From NCBI RefSeq assembly GCF_039544265.1, contig NZ_BAABLI010000013.1, forward strand, positions 62,001 through 126,000: a DNA stretch of 64,000 nt, given 5' to 3'. The translations under genes and the position numbers were made by a program. The stretch comes from Corallincola platygyrae (GTDB taxonomy: Bacteria > Pseudomonadota > Gammaproteobacteria > Enterobacterales > Neiellaceae). This document shows, in pieces, positions 1-8,828 of the stretch (position 1 is the stretch's first letter; each line of letters starts with the position of its first letter). The notes beneath the pieces were generated by a model, which saw nothing but the letters and a program-made list of their open reading frames with translations, had not been told where the DNA came from and ran no database searches.

Positions 1-938
1 TTGGGCAGTTGAGCTTCGTCGGGATTAAATTTAGGTACCGCATGATAACCAATGGGGTCATTCTCGGCAGGGGCATAACCCTTACCTTTTTTGGTCATCA
101 CATGAAGAAGCTGAGGGCCTTTCAGTTGACGCATATTGTGGAGGGTCTCCACCAGTGCATCAACGTCGTGACCATCGATAGGGCCGATATAGTTAAAGCC
201 TAATTCTTCGAAGAAAGTCCCCGGCACAACCATGCCTTTGAGATGTTCTTCGGTGCGTCGAGCCAGCTCTTTAATCGGTGGCAAACCAGAAAGAACCTTT
301 TTGCCGCCTTCACGGATGCTGGTATAGAGGCTACCGGAGAGCACGCGGGCAAGGTGGTTGTTAAGTGCACCCACGTTTTCTGAAATCGACATCTCGTTGT
401 CGTTCAATACCACCAGCATATCCGGGTCGATATCACCTGCGTGGTTCATCGCCTCGAATGCCATGCCGGCAGTCATAGCGCCATCACCGATGACGGCGAC
501 GACTTTGCGACCCTGCTGTTCTCGTTCTGCAGCAATGGCCATCGCCAGTGCCGCACTGATTGACGTAGAAGAGTGGCCTACACCTAAGGTGTCGTATTCG
601 CTTTCGTCACGCCATGGGAAAGGATGCAGTCCATCTTTTTTCTTGATGGTTTCCATCTGGTCACGACGGCCGGTCAGGATCTTGTGAGGGTAGGCTTGAT
701 GGCCGACATCCCAGATCAGGCGATCGAAGGGAGTGTTGTATACATAGTGCAGCGCTACAGTCAGTTCGACTGTGCCCAGACCGGAAGCAAGGTGGCCCGC
801 GCTTTGGCTTACCGAAGCCAACAGGAAGCGGCGCAGTTCATCACACAGCTGAGTCAGCTGCTCTTGTGACAGCTCTCTGAGATTGGCTGGCAGTGGTGCC
901 TTTGCCAGTAGTGGATAGTCGTTGATATCGACACTCAT
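1..938 (-). CDS. dxs: 1-deoxy-D-xylulose-5-phosphate synthase (partial, N-terminal 312 residues)
   Basis: Thiamine-diphosphate enzyme that condenses pyruvate and glyceraldehyde-3-phosphate, the first step of the MEP isoprenoid pathway, in the cytoplasm. The reverse-strand translation from ATG 938 begins MSVDINDYPLLAKAPLPANL and shows the family hallmarks DVGHQAYPHKILTGR, GHSSTSIS, GDGAMTAGMAFEA and the ThDP motif ending LNDNEMSISENVGAL. The C-terminal half lies beyond the left edge. The start is 33 bases past the ispA stop, so xseB-ispA-dxs form one minus-strand operon, the usual order in Shewanella and Vibrio relatives. The ribosome site is weak (AAGAAGATAAG). Identification is secure. Confidence 0.97.
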   Translation of the reverse strand, partial: MSVDINDYPLLAKAPLPANLRELSQEQLTQLCDELRRFLLASVSQSAGHLASGLGTVELTVALHYVYNTPFDRLIWDVGHQAYPHKILTGRRDQMETIKKKDGLHPFPWRDESEYDTLGVGHSSTSISAALAMAIAAEREQQGRKVVAVIGDGAMTAGMAFEAMNHAGDIDPDMLVVLNDNEMSISENVGALNNHLARVLSGSLYTSIREGGKKVLSGLPPIKELARRTEEHLKGMVVPGTFFEELGFNYIGPIDGHDVDALVETLHNMRQLKGPQLLHVMTKKGKGYAPAENDPIGYHAVPKFNPDEAQLP

Positions 939-971
939 CTTATTGTTCTTATCTTCTTTAGCGAATCTACG

Positions 972-1853
972 TTAGCGAGAGCGCTGCACGACAAAGCGCG
1001 CAAACTCGGCCAAATTATCGGAATTGTACGGCAATCCCGACAGGGCGTGTAGTGCTTCTTGGAGCTGGCGCTCCGCCTCAGCTATCGCGCCTTCTAAACC
1101 GAGAATGGCTGGATATGTACTCTTATTCAAGTCGGAATCCGATCCTTGCGGTTTTCCCAGCGTTTCGGTGTCGCTGGTGACATCCAGAATGTCATCCTGG
1201 ATCTGAAAAGCCAGACCGATGGCACTGGCATATTTATCCAGTGCTCGTTTTACCTGTTCAGATGCGCCACCAACGGTTGCGCCCATGCTGACTGCTGCAC
1301 GAATAAGCGCACCTGTTTTTAGCCTGTGAACGGTGCGCAGCTGGTCAAACGAAATCTCAGAATCTGTCGCTGCGATGTCCATGGCCTGGCCACCACACAT
1401 GCCAAGATAACCACTAGCCTGTGCCAGTTGTTGGGTCAATGCAAGCCGACATTCAGCGGAGAGCTGTTCCGCCTGGCTTAGGGTCTCAAATGCCAGTGTT
1501 TGCAATGCGTCCCCAGCCAGAATTGCCGTCGCTTCGTCAAATGCGATGTGGCAGGTTGGCTGACCACGGCGGAGTTCGTCGTTATCCATGGCGGGAAGGT
1601 CGTCATGGGTCAGTGAATATGCGTGGATATACTCAATGGCCGCGGCTGCTGGCGCAAGTTGTTCATCGCTCGCACCAAGCATTTTTCCCGTGGTGTATAC
1701 CAGGTAGGGCCTGACTCGTTTGCCACCCAACAGAGCCGCATGGCGCATGGCCGCTTTCAGTTCAGGCGCAGAATCGGGGAGGGCGGCAAGCTGCTGCTCG
1801 ATAACCGCATTAATGGTTTGCTGACGCTGAGTGAGCTGCTCTGAGATATTCAC
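972..1853 (-). CDS. ispA: Farnesyl diphosphate synthase (geranyltranstransferase)
   Basis: Makes C15 farnesyl diphosphate from IPP and DMAPP for quinones and undecaprenyl lipid. The 293-residue protein carries the first aspartate-rich motif in HDDLPAMDND, the second in QIQDDILDV, and the GGKRVRPYLVY substrate-binding segment, as expected for bacterial short-chain trans-prenyl synthases of about 300 residues. The start is GTG at 1853, sharing four bases (GTGA) with the xseB stop, which implies translational coupling. dxs follows 33 bases downstream. Confidence 0.96.
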   Translation of the reverse strand: MNISEQLTQRQQTINAVIEQQLAALPDSAPELKAAMRHAALLGGKRVRPYLVYTTGKMLGASDEQLAPAAAAIEYIHAYSLTHDDLPAMDNDELRRGQPTCHIAFDEATAILAGDALQTLAFETLSQAEQLSAECRLALTQQLAQASGYLGMCGGQAMDIAATDSEISFDQLRTVHRLKTGALIRAAVSMGATVGGASEQVKRALDKYASAIGLAFQIQDDILDVTSDTETLGKPQGSDSDLNKSTYPAILGLEGAIAEAERQLQEALHALSGLPYNSDNLAEFARFVVQRSR

Positions 1854-2098
1854 GCGATGGTGTCATCCTGTGGCATGTCGACCAGCTGCTCACCCTCAGA
1901 GGTTTGCATCAGAATTTTCACCTGCTGTTCTGCATGTTGCAGCTTTTGCTGACCGGCACGACTCAGAGAAACACCACGCTCAAACTGCTTTAGTGCTTCT
2001 TCCAGTGGCAGATCGCCCTGTTCCAGATCGCCAACGATGGTTTCCAGCTCGTCCAGAGTGGCCTCAAACGTCATATTTTCTGGTTTTTTTGCAGCCAT
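1850..2098 (-). CDS. xseB: Exonuclease VII small subunit
   Basis: Small subunit of exonuclease VII, which with XseA degrades single-stranded DNA to oligonucleotides. The 82-residue protein matches the family core FEATLDELETIVGDLEQGDLPLE followed by the ALKQFERGVSLSRAGQQKL helix. It is the first gene of the xseB-ispA-dxs operon. XseA is not in the window, which is normal. The acidic C-terminal tail overlaps the GTG start of ispA. Confidence 0.95.
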   Translation of the reverse strand: MAAKKPENMTFEATLDELETIVGDLEQGDLPLEEALKQFERGVSLSRAGQQKLQHAEQQVKILMQTSEGEQLVDMPQDDTIA

Positions 2099-2427
2099 GC
2101 CGACTCCTCATGATTTCAGGCGGCAAAGGTACCCCAGCACTGATTTAGGGTCAATTTGTTAACGATAATTGCCTGTTCGACGATTAGTATAGAGTTGCTA
2201 AAAGAGTTATCTAGCCTGAGCCAGTGATCTGCGTTCAGCATTTGTTATAAAAAAGCTAACGCTTATTCAATCTGGGACGATAATAAAAAAGTGGAGCAAA
2301 ACAGTTGGTTGTGATCGCCAATTTTGTGGGCTGGTCCTTTGCCCTGTTAACAAGGCGCCGCTATCATAGTCGGCATATTACTGCGCCTTAAAGGCGGCTC
2401 TGAACAGATAAACGACGGGAGTGATGA
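2099..2427. other. Divergent intergenic region xseB/pomA
   Basis: 329 bases without a gene, separating the leftward xseB operon from the rightward stator operon. It holds a strong sigma-28 promoter match (listed separately). A distal inverted repeat, AAGGCGC at 2352-2358 and GCGCCTT at 2383-2389, lies in the predicted pomA 5' UTR and could form a hairpin about 40 bases before the start codon. I see no open frame with a convincing ribosome site. Confidence 0.6.
2257..2283 (+). promoter_or_regulatory. Sigma-28 (FliA) type promoter for pomAB
   Basis: TAAC at 2257-2260, a 15-base spacer, then GACGATAA at 2276-2283. The FliA consensus is TAAA-N15-GCCGATAA, so this matches 10 of 12 positions with exact spacing. 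It would start transcription near 2290 and leave a 5' UTR of about 140 bases. Late-class flagellar control of stator genes is established in polar-flagellate gammaproteobacteria. Confidence 0.65.
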
Positions 2428-3195
2428 GTGGATCTGGCAACGCTGATAGGCATTCTGGGCGCATTTGGTTTTGTCGTCATGGCCATGATTCTGGGTGGCG
2501 ACCTGGGGATGTTTTTCGACGTACCGTCGGTACTGATCGTTCTGGTGGGTTCAATGTTTGTGGTGATGATGCAGTTCAGCATCGGCCAATTTTTTGCCGC
2601 ATTGAAGATCACCGTTAAAGCCTTCATGTTCAAGTTGGAAAAGCCTGAAGACCTGATTGAAAAAGCAGTCGAAATGGCGGATGCCGCCCGTAAAGGTGGC
2701 TTTCTGGCGTTGGAAGAGGCTGAAATCAGCAACTCTTTTATGCAGAAAGGGGTCGACATGCTGGTGGATGGTCATGACGCTGAAGTGGTACGTGATACCC
2801 TGCAAAAAGATATTCAAATGACCTCGTCACGCCATGAGTTTGGTGCCAGCTTCTTTAAAGCGCTCGGTGACGTAGCGCCCGCGATGGGAATGATCGGTAC
2901 CTTGATTGGTCTGGTAGCCATGTTGTCTAACATGGATGACCCGAAATCCATTGGGCCTGCGATGGCGGTGGCGTTGCTGACAACGCTCTACGGTGCGATC
3001 CTCGCGAACATGGTGGCGATCCCAATTACCGCGAAACTTAATCTGAGAGCTGAAGAAGAGAAGCTTAACCGCAAACTGATTCTGGATGCGGTTTTGGGGA
3101 TTCAGGATGGACAAAACCCTCGGGTAATCGAAGCGCTTCTGAAGAATTATCTTGCCGAAAGCAAGCGCCAAATCGATACCACCGGTGGTGAGTAA
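2428..3195 (+). CDS. pomA: Flagellar motor stator protein PomA (MotA family)
   Basis: Ion-channel subunit of the flagellar stator, in the inner membrane. The 255-residue protein begins MDLATLIGILGAFGFVVMAM, has two N-terminal membrane helices, a cytoplasmic domain rich in charged residues (about 60-140), and two C-terminal helices (about 148-200) around GDVAPAMGMIGTLIGLVAML. Length and sequence match Vibrio-type PomA rather than the longer E. coli MotA. GTG 2428 is chosen because it gives the conserved N-terminus and has GGGA seven bases upstream. pomB follows 10 bases later. Confidence 0.95.
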   Translation: MDLATLIGILGAFGFVVMAMILGGDLGMFFDVPSVLIVLVGSMFVVMMQFSIGQFFAALKITVKAFMFKLEKPEDLIEKAVEMADAARKGGFLALEEAEISNSFMQKGVDMLVDGHDAEVVRDTLQKDIQMTSSRHEFGASFFKALGDVAPAMGMIGTLIGLVAMLSNMDDPKSIGPAMAVALLTTLYGAILANMVAIPITAKLNLRAEEEKLNRKLILDAVLGIQDGQNPRVIEALLKNYLAESKRQIDTTGGE

Positions 3196-3205
3196 GGGTT
3201 AAGCC

Positions 3206-4144
3206 ATGGCTGATTCTGACGAAGAGCATAAATGCCCGCCCCCCGGCCTACCCGCCTATATGGGTACGTTTGCCGATTTGATGTCACTCTTGATGTGCTT
3301 CTTTGTTCTGTTGCTGGCGTTCTCAGAGATGGACGTTATGAAGTTCAAGCAGATTGCTGGCTCAATGAAGTTCGCTTTTGGTGTGCAGAACCAGATTGAA
3401 GTGAAAGACATTCCCAAAGGCACCAGTGTTATCGCACAGGAGTTCCGCCCTGGTCGCCCGGACCCGACGCCCATTGAAAATATTCAGCAGCAAACCGTTG
3501 AGGTCACCCAGCAAACCCTGGAGTTTCAGGCGGGAGACGAAGACTCTGCCGGTGGTCGACTTAAGCAGCGTGGTGATGCCCGTGGCGGTGCCGCCGACTC
3601 TACTTCTACAGATGCAACGCCAGCGACCCCCACAGAAGCGGAGGCAGCTAATCAGGAACAGCTAGAAGAGCTGATGAAACGTTTGGCTGAGCAGTTGGAA
3701 GAGCAGATTGAAGACGGTGCATTGGAGCTGGAGGCTCTGGGCCAACAGATCACAATCCGTGTGAGAGAGAAGGGTTCGTTCCCCAGTGGCTCAGCATTTT
3801 TGCAGCCACAGTTTCGACCTATTATTCAGAATATTGGTAAGTTGCTGAACGAAGTGCCCGGCATTATTACGGTGTCAGGTCATACCGATAATCAACGTAT
3901 TAGCTCTGAGCTGTATCGCTCCAATTGGGACTTGAGTGCGCAGCGAGCGGTGGCCGTTGCCCACGAAATGGTTAAAGTCCCAGGCTTTGACGAACACCGT
4001 TTAGTGGTTGAAGGCCGTGCCGATACTCAGCCGTTGGAGCCCAACAAAACAGTGGATAGCCGGCGTCGTAACCGCCGCGTGGAAATATCCATCATTCAAG
4101 GAAAGAGCAAACTGTCTGACGAAATCGGCGTCAATGGTCCTTAG
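3206..4144 (+). CDS. pomB: Flagellar motor stator protein PomB (MotB family, sodium type)
   Basis: Stator subunit that binds peptidoglycan and contributes the ion-carrying aspartate. The N-terminus keeps the CPPPGLPAYMGTFADLMSLL segment of Vibrio PomB, with the channel residue at Asp24 inside the single membrane helix. A low-complexity linker (about 110-160) follows, then an OmpA-like peptidoglycan-binding domain with GHTDNQRISSELYRSNWDLS and NRRVEISI. Length 312 residues fits PomB. Ion choice is inferred from similarity to sodium-driven PomB. Confidence 0.95.
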   Translation: MADSDEEHKCPPPGLPAYMGTFADLMSLLMCFFVLLLAFSEMDVMKFKQIAGSMKFAFGVQNQIEVKDIPKGTSVIAQEFRPGRPDPTPIENIQQQTVEVTQQTLEFQAGDEDSAGGRLKQRGDARGGAADSTSTDATPATPTEAEAANQEQLEELMKRLAEQLEEQIEDGALELEALGQQITIRVREKGSFPSGSAFLQPQFRPIIQNIGKLLNEVPGIITVSGHTDNQRISSELYRSNWDLSAQRAVAVAHEMVKVPGFDEHRLVVEGRADTQPLEPNKTVDSRRRNRRVEISIIQGKSKLSDEIGVNGP

Positions 4145-4257
4145 CTCAGCTTTCTAAATTGTTAAAAATAGTGGCGGGCCTGTCGGCTCGCCATCTAGCC
4201 TCTGCTTGCGCTATACTCCGCGCATTTCGTAGTTGATATTACAGGCCCTCCGCGCTC

Positions 4258-5715
4258 ATGCGATTTATCGTTAAATTGTTCCCCGAAATCACCATCAAAA
4301 GCCGCTCTGTCAGATTGCGCTTTTCTAAGATCCTGCAGTCGAATATCCGCAATGTGCTCAAGCGCATCTACGAAGGCACCAAGGTTCGGATGGAGTGGGA
4401 CAAGATGGATGTGCTTTGTGATGGCGCAACGCCAGAGCAAGCGGAGCGATTGATCGAAGCGCTTAAGTGCACCCCCGGCATTGCCCACTTCCTGCAAGTT
4501 CAGGAGTCAGAGTTCACCGATGTTCATAACATATATGAGCAGGTGCAGGCTGTCTGGGGTGACAAACTTGAGGGAAAAACCTTCTGCGTCCGTGCTCGTC
4601 GTATCGGCGATCATGATTTTAGTTCGCTTGAAGTGGAGCGTTATGTCGGTGGTGGTCTGAACCAGCACAGCAATACTGCTGGGGTGAAATTGAAAAATCC
4701 CGATGTCACTGTGCGCGTCGAAATTGAAAAAGATAAGTTGTTTATTGTGACTGCAACTCACCCGGGCTTGGGAGGCTTCCCTATTGCGACCCAGGAAGAC
4801 TTGCTGTCATTGATTTCCGGTGGTTTCGATTCCGCTGTTTCCAGTTACATGATGATTAACCGCGGTAGCCGGGTGCATTACTGTTTCTTCAATCTTGGCG
4901 GTGCGGCCCATGAGATTGGCGTAAAGCAGATGGCGTACTACCTGTGGGACAAGTTTGGTGCAAGCCATCGAGTGAAGTTTGTCAGCGTACCTTTTGAACC
5001 GGTTGTTGCCGAGATCCTAGAGCGGGTTGATAACGGCCAAATGGGTGTGATCCTGAAGCGTTTGATGATGCGTGCCGCCAGTCAGGTAGCGGATCGTTTT
5101 GGTATTCAAGCGCTGGTAACCGGTGAGGCGTTAGGTCAGGTATCCAGTCAGACGCTGACCAATCTGCGTGTAATTGATGGGTCAACCGACCAACTGATTC
5201 TGCGTCCACTGACGGCGTACGATAAGCAAACCATTATCGATATTGCACGCAAGATTGGTACTGAGCAGATCTCCATTACCATGCCAGAGTATTGTGGTGT
5301 GATCTCCAAGAGCCCGACTGTAAAAGCAGTGCTGTCTAAAGTCGAAGCTGAAGAAGCTAAGTTATCGCCAGATCTTATCGATAAAGTGATTGAAGCCGCA
5401 ATCGTTGAAGATATTCGCGATATTGGTCGGGCGACCGCGCAAGAGGTTGATGAAGTTGAATTGGCAGCGGCGCTGGATGACAACGCTGTTGTTCTCGATA
5501 TTCGAGCGCCAGAAGAGGAAGAGGAAGATCCGCTTGAGATTGAAGGCGTTGAAGTTGAAGTCCTTCCTTTCTACAAGCTCGGTACTCAGTTCGGTGACCT
5601 CGACCAAGCTAAGACTTATCATCTATATTGTGCCAAAGGTGTGATGAGCAAACTGCAAGCCCTCTATCTCCATGAGCAAGGCTTTGTTAATGTTAAGGTT
5701 TATCACCCAGAGTGA
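4258..5715 (+). CDS. thiI: tRNA 4-thiouridine synthase / thiamine sulfurtransferase ThiI
   Basis: Sulfur carrier enzyme for 4-thiouridine at tRNA position 8 and for the thiamine thiazole. The 485-residue protein has an N-terminal ferredoxin-like/THUMP region, the PP-loop ATP site SGGFDSAVSSYM, the conserved cysteine in MPEYCGVISKSPTV, and a C-terminal rhodanese domain with the persulfide cysteine in LYCAKGVMSKLQALYL. This is the full enteric-type architecture. A TATACT -10-like hexamer sits at 4212-4217 with no clear -35. A perfect 9-bp hairpin (5713-5734) overlaps the stop codon. Confidence 0.97.
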   Translation: MRFIVKLFPEITIKSRSVRLRFSKILQSNIRNVLKRIYEGTKVRMEWDKMDVLCDGATPEQAERLIEALKCTPGIAHFLQVQESEFTDVHNIYEQVQAVWGDKLEGKTFCVRARRIGDHDFSSLEVERYVGGGLNQHSNTAGVKLKNPDVTVRVEIEKDKLFIVTATHPGLGGFPIATQEDLLSLISGGFDSAVSSYMMINRGSRVHYCFFNLGGAAHEIGVKQMAYYLWDKFGASHRVKFVSVPFEPVVAEILERVDNGQMGVILKRLMMRAASQVADRFGIQALVTGEALGQVSSQTLTNLRVIDGSTDQLILRPLTAYDKQTIIDIARKIGTEQISITMPEYCGVISKSPTVKAVLSKVEAEEAKLSPDLIDKVIEAAIVEDIRDIGRATAQEVDEVELAAALDDNAVVLDIRAPEEEEEDPLEIEGVEVEVLPFYKLGTQFGDLDQAKTYHLYCAKGVMSKLQALYLHEQGFVNVKVYHPE

Positions 5716-5734
5716 TGCTGATAACTCAGCATCA
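5713..5734 (+). other. Hairpin overlapping the thiI stop codon
   Basis: TGATGCTGA at 5713-5721 pairs perfectly with TCAGCATCA at 5726-5734 across a four-base loop. No T-run follows, so it is a poor intrinsic terminator. It stands 25 bases before the FIST-GGDEF-EAL start, which lacks a well-placed Shine-Dalgarno, and could affect processing or expression of that gene. Confidence 0.4.
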
Positions 5735-5759
5735 TCATCAAGGATAAAGATAAGCCTAT

Positions 5760-8300
5760 ATGCGTGTAGATAATCATCACTTTACGAACCTGGACGATGC
5801 GTTAGGGCAACTGGCGCATTGGCAGGTGGTCAGTGATGATAGTGCCCAATACTTGATACAGGTGTTTGCCGCGCTGCCTACAGGCGATGCTCGTGCACTC
5901 GCTTCTGAGTTGAAGCGAGTGTTTCCGCACAGTGTCGTGCTGGGAATGAGTACCAACAATGGGCTGTGTCTTGGCAAACTGTTCGAGGCCCCGATTGTTG
6001 TCTCGTTGCTCAGGTTAGAGCATACACAACTCGTTGGTGGGCTGCATACCATCTCACCTGAAACCGCTACCTCCGATGTCAACGCTTTGGTCAAAGAAGT
6101 TCATCGGCAGGACTGCAAAGCGATTATCAGTTTTGCTCACGGTATTGATGCCTCGCATCAGCATATGTTTGCAGGTGCTCGAGAGCATTGCTCTGTGCCG
6201 ATCGTCGGTGGTATCGCCGATCATTCTAAGGAGGCGCAGGGGCCTTGGGTCATGCTAGATACCCATGTCTCCGCCAATACCATTGTTGCTGTCACGTTGA
6301 ATTCTCAGCAGCTGCAGGTTTGGCAACGCGCATTTCTTGAGTGGATACCCATAGGTCGGGAAATGACGGTCACGCATTCCGATGGCCACCGACTGTATTC
6401 GCTGGACAATGAGCCGGTCATTGAGGCATACAGCCGTTACTTCAGTGTTGACGGGCATTGTCAGTTTGAAGTGTGCCAGGATTTTCCAATCTACTGCAGA
6501 ACACAGGGCGATATGGTCTACAGTGCGCCGGTTTCACTTTATGAAGACGGCAGTATGCAGATGACGGAAGTGCTGCCGCAGGGAGAAAAGGTCCAGTTCA
6601 GCTATTTCCATCCTAACCTGTCAAAAAGCCGTATTCGTGAAGAGTTACGCGGAATGCACGAGCAACTGCCTGAAGCTATCTTCCTCTACAACTGTGCTTC
6701 CCGGGTGTTTAATGGTGATGGTTCAATTGAAGAGGAAGTGGAAGTTTTCGAGCAGTTGGCACCAAGTGCGGGGGCCTATTGTTTCGGTGAGTTTTCCGCA
6801 GAGCCTGAACAGCGCATTGCCCATCACAGTGTGACTTATCTGGGGTTAGCTGAGACGCCGAGAACGCGAGCAGTCGATCAACCCGAATTCAGTCAACATC
6901 GTCCTGTTGATCGCAGTTTGAGCCCATTGTTTTCGCTCATCAACCAAGCGTTTATCGATTTGGCGCAGCTCAATGCCAACTTGGAGCAGCAGGTGGGTGA
7001 GAAATCGAGAGCCTTAATCAGCAGTATTCAACAGCATCGTTTGACCGGGTTGCCTAACCGCAGCCAAATGAACACTCAACTGGCGCCCTACAAAAAACTC
7101 AGGGGCATCGTGGTCATCAAGCTATGTAACCTGGGTTGGATTAACCATGGTGCGGGTGACCACTTTGGTGATCAGGCTGTTACCTGGGTCGCTCATCAAA
7201 TAGACCAATTCTGTGAGCAACGCTGGGGCAATGACTACGTGTTGTTACAACTCAGCAGCAGTGAATGGCTGCTGGCTGTTTGCTGCCAAACTTCGCAAAA
7301 GGCGATGCGCAGCGATTTGATAGAGTTAATTTCAGGAATTGAATCCCAACGATGTCCTCTTAGAAAAGGCCGGGAACTGCACCATACCAATGTGGTTTTG
7401 AAGGCGGGCGTCGCGGTTCAGTCAAACGGCCTAATGCCGCAATCAGAGGTGAAACTCAATCGGTTGCTGCATCGGGCAAAGCAAGCCCGACGTGATGCAC
7501 TCAGTGGCAACCAGGTTGTCTGCTTCTATCGACCAACCGATACGCTGATTGCCGACCCATCACAGGCGATGATGGCCATCGAAATTGTCAAAAATGCACT
7601 AGAGCAAGGTGGCGTGGAGATTTTTGGCCAGCCGATCTTTGAGCAGGGCACCAGGCAAATCGCATCCGTTGAGTGTTTGGTTCGGATCCGTGATGGAGAA
7701 GGGTTCCTGCCTCCTGGGATTTTTCTTCCCGCAATTAGTCAGACCAATCTTTACAGTGAGCTTAGCCGGGAGATCATCCGACTGAGTATTGCCCAAATGG
7801 ATAGTCAGGGCTTGCGATACAGTATTAATGTTGCTCCTCAGGACCTGTTTAATGATGAGACCTTTGCTTGCCTGCTTGCGCAAATCAAGGCTGCAAAACA
7901 GCCTGAGTTAATCGGTATTGAAGTGCTGGAAAGTGAGCAGATCCGAGACTACGAAGCATTCGCTAAAAAGCTCAGCCAGCTCAGCGAGTTGCATGCGAGA
8001 GTCATTATTGATGACTTTGGCTCCGGCTATTCAAACCTGAATGAAATCCTTAAGCTCAAGCCACAGATCGTTAAGTTAGACGGCTCGTTAGTTCGCGATA
8101 TGGATACTGATCCGCAACAGCGCTTGATGGTGGAGCATTTCAATAATCTTTGTCAGGCCATGAATATTCGCACCACGGCTGAGTTTGTTCGAAACCAAGC
8201 TATCTGTGAGATCGTCGAATCTATCGGTGTCGACTATCTGCAGGGGTTTTATCTGGCAGAGCCACAACCACTTGCTCAGTTGCTAGAGCAATATACATAG
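5760..8300 (+). CDS. FIST sensor / degenerate GGDEF / EAL c-di-GMP phosphodiesterase
   Basis: Predicted cytoplasmic signalling protein of 846 residues. Residues 1 to about 370 match FIST N and C domains, thought to bind small ligands; a short coiled-coil (about 395-425) leads into a GGDEF domain. That domain keeps LTGLPNRSQM, but its active-site motif is replaced by LSSSEW at about 498-503, so diguanylate cyclase activity is unlikely. The EAL domain looks active: Glu638 in ECLVR, DDFGSGYSNL from Asp751, KLDGSLV, TAEFV and QGFYLAEP. I infer a ligand-controlled c-di-GMP phosphodiesterase. It lies downstream of thiI but is probably regulated separately. Confidence 0.9.
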   Translation: MRVDNHHFTNLDDALGQLAHWQVVSDDSAQYLIQVFAALPTGDARALASELKRVFPHSVVLGMSTNNGLCLGKLFEAPIVVSLLRLEHTQLVGGLHTISPETATSDVNALVKEVHRQDCKAIISFAHGIDASHQHMFAGAREHCSVPIVGGIADHSKEAQGPWVMLDTHVSANTIVAVTLNSQQLQVWQRAFLEWIPIGREMTVTHSDGHRLYSLDNEPVIEAYSRYFSVDGHCQFEVCQDFPIYCRTQGDMVYSAPVSLYEDGSMQMTEVLPQGEKVQFSYFHPNLSKSRIREELRGMHEQLPEAIFLYNCASRVFNGDGSIEEEVEVFEQLAPSAGAYCFGEFSAEPEQRIAHHSVTYLGLAETPRTRAVDQPEFSQHRPVDRSLSPLFSLINQAFIDLAQLNANLEQQVGEKSRALISSIQQHRLTGLPNRSQMNTQLAPYKKLRGIVVIKLCNLGWINHGAGDHFGDQAVTWVAHQIDQFCEQRWGNDYVLLQLSSSEWLLAVCCQTSQKAMRSDLIELISGIESQRCPLRKGRELHHTNVVLKAGVAVQSNGLMPQSEVKLNRLLHRAKQARRDALSGNQVVCFYRPTDTLIADPSQAMMAIEIVKNALEQGGVEIFGQPIFEQGTRQIASVECLVRIRDGEGFLPPGIFLPAISQTNLYSELSREIIRLSIAQMDSQGLRYSINVAPQDLFNDETFACLLAQIKAAKQPELIGIEVLESEQIRDYEAFAKKLSQLSELHARVIIDDFGSGYSNLNEILKLKPQIVKLDGSLVRDMDTDPQQRLMVEHFNNLCQAMNIRTTAEFVRNQAICEIVESIGVDYLQGFYLAEPQPLAQLLEQYT

Positions 8301-8363
8301 TAACGTTGACAAGTCCTCAGGCTCGCGCGACCTTTGACCTAAACAGTGCAAACGGAGTTGAAG

Positions 8364-8798
8364 GTGTCATCAGTCGATTACCACATCAGCCTTAATTCGC
8401 AAGAGATGGATTTGGATATGATCCATCGTTTTTTGCGAAACTCCTATTGGGCGAAAAACATTCCAAAACAGGTTGTTGCGACAGCCATTGCGAACTCCTT
8501 CTGTGTCGGAGCTTTTGACCAAAGCTCTCAGGTTGGATTTGCACGTTTGGTTACTGATAGAGCGACCTTTGCATACCTAGCTGATGTATTTGTTTTATCA
8601 GAATATCGCCAGCAGGGGATCAGCAAGCGAATGCTCGATACATTGCTGTCCCAGCCTGAGGTTCAAAATTTACGGCGTGTTATGTTGGTCACCGCTGATG
8701 CCCACGGACTGTATCGAGGGTTTGGATTTACTGACGCCAAACACCCTGAGCGAATGATGGAGCGTCATCAGCCTGATGTTTACCTCAGAACCAAATAA
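8364..8798 (+). CDS. GNAT family N-acetyltransferase
   Basis: Small acetyl-CoA-dependent acetyltransferase of about 144 residues. The acetyl-CoA motif A is seen as ADVFVLSEYRQQGISKRML, and the C-terminus GLYRGFGFTDAKHPERMM is typical of the family. GTG 8364 is chosen because GGAG lies six bases upstream; a GTG at 8346 is possible but has no ribosome site. The substrate cannot be told from sequence. The cupin gene starts 30 bases downstream, so the two may be co-transcribed. Confidence 0.85.
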   Translation: MSSVDYHISLNSQEMDLDMIHRFLRNSYWAKNIPKQVVATAIANSFCVGAFDQSSQVGFARLVTDRATFAYLADVFVLSEYRQQGISKRMLDTLLSQPEVQNLRRVMLVTADAHGLYRGFGFTDAKHPERMMERHQPDVYLRTK

Positions 8799-8828
8799 AC
8801 AGCCAAAACACTCACATGGAGACGAGCT

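Noticed and set aside
9..869. Plus-strand frames opposite dxs
   Set aside because: The minus strand encodes an unmistakable DXS with conserved ThDP motifs; the plus-strand frames are antisense shadows.
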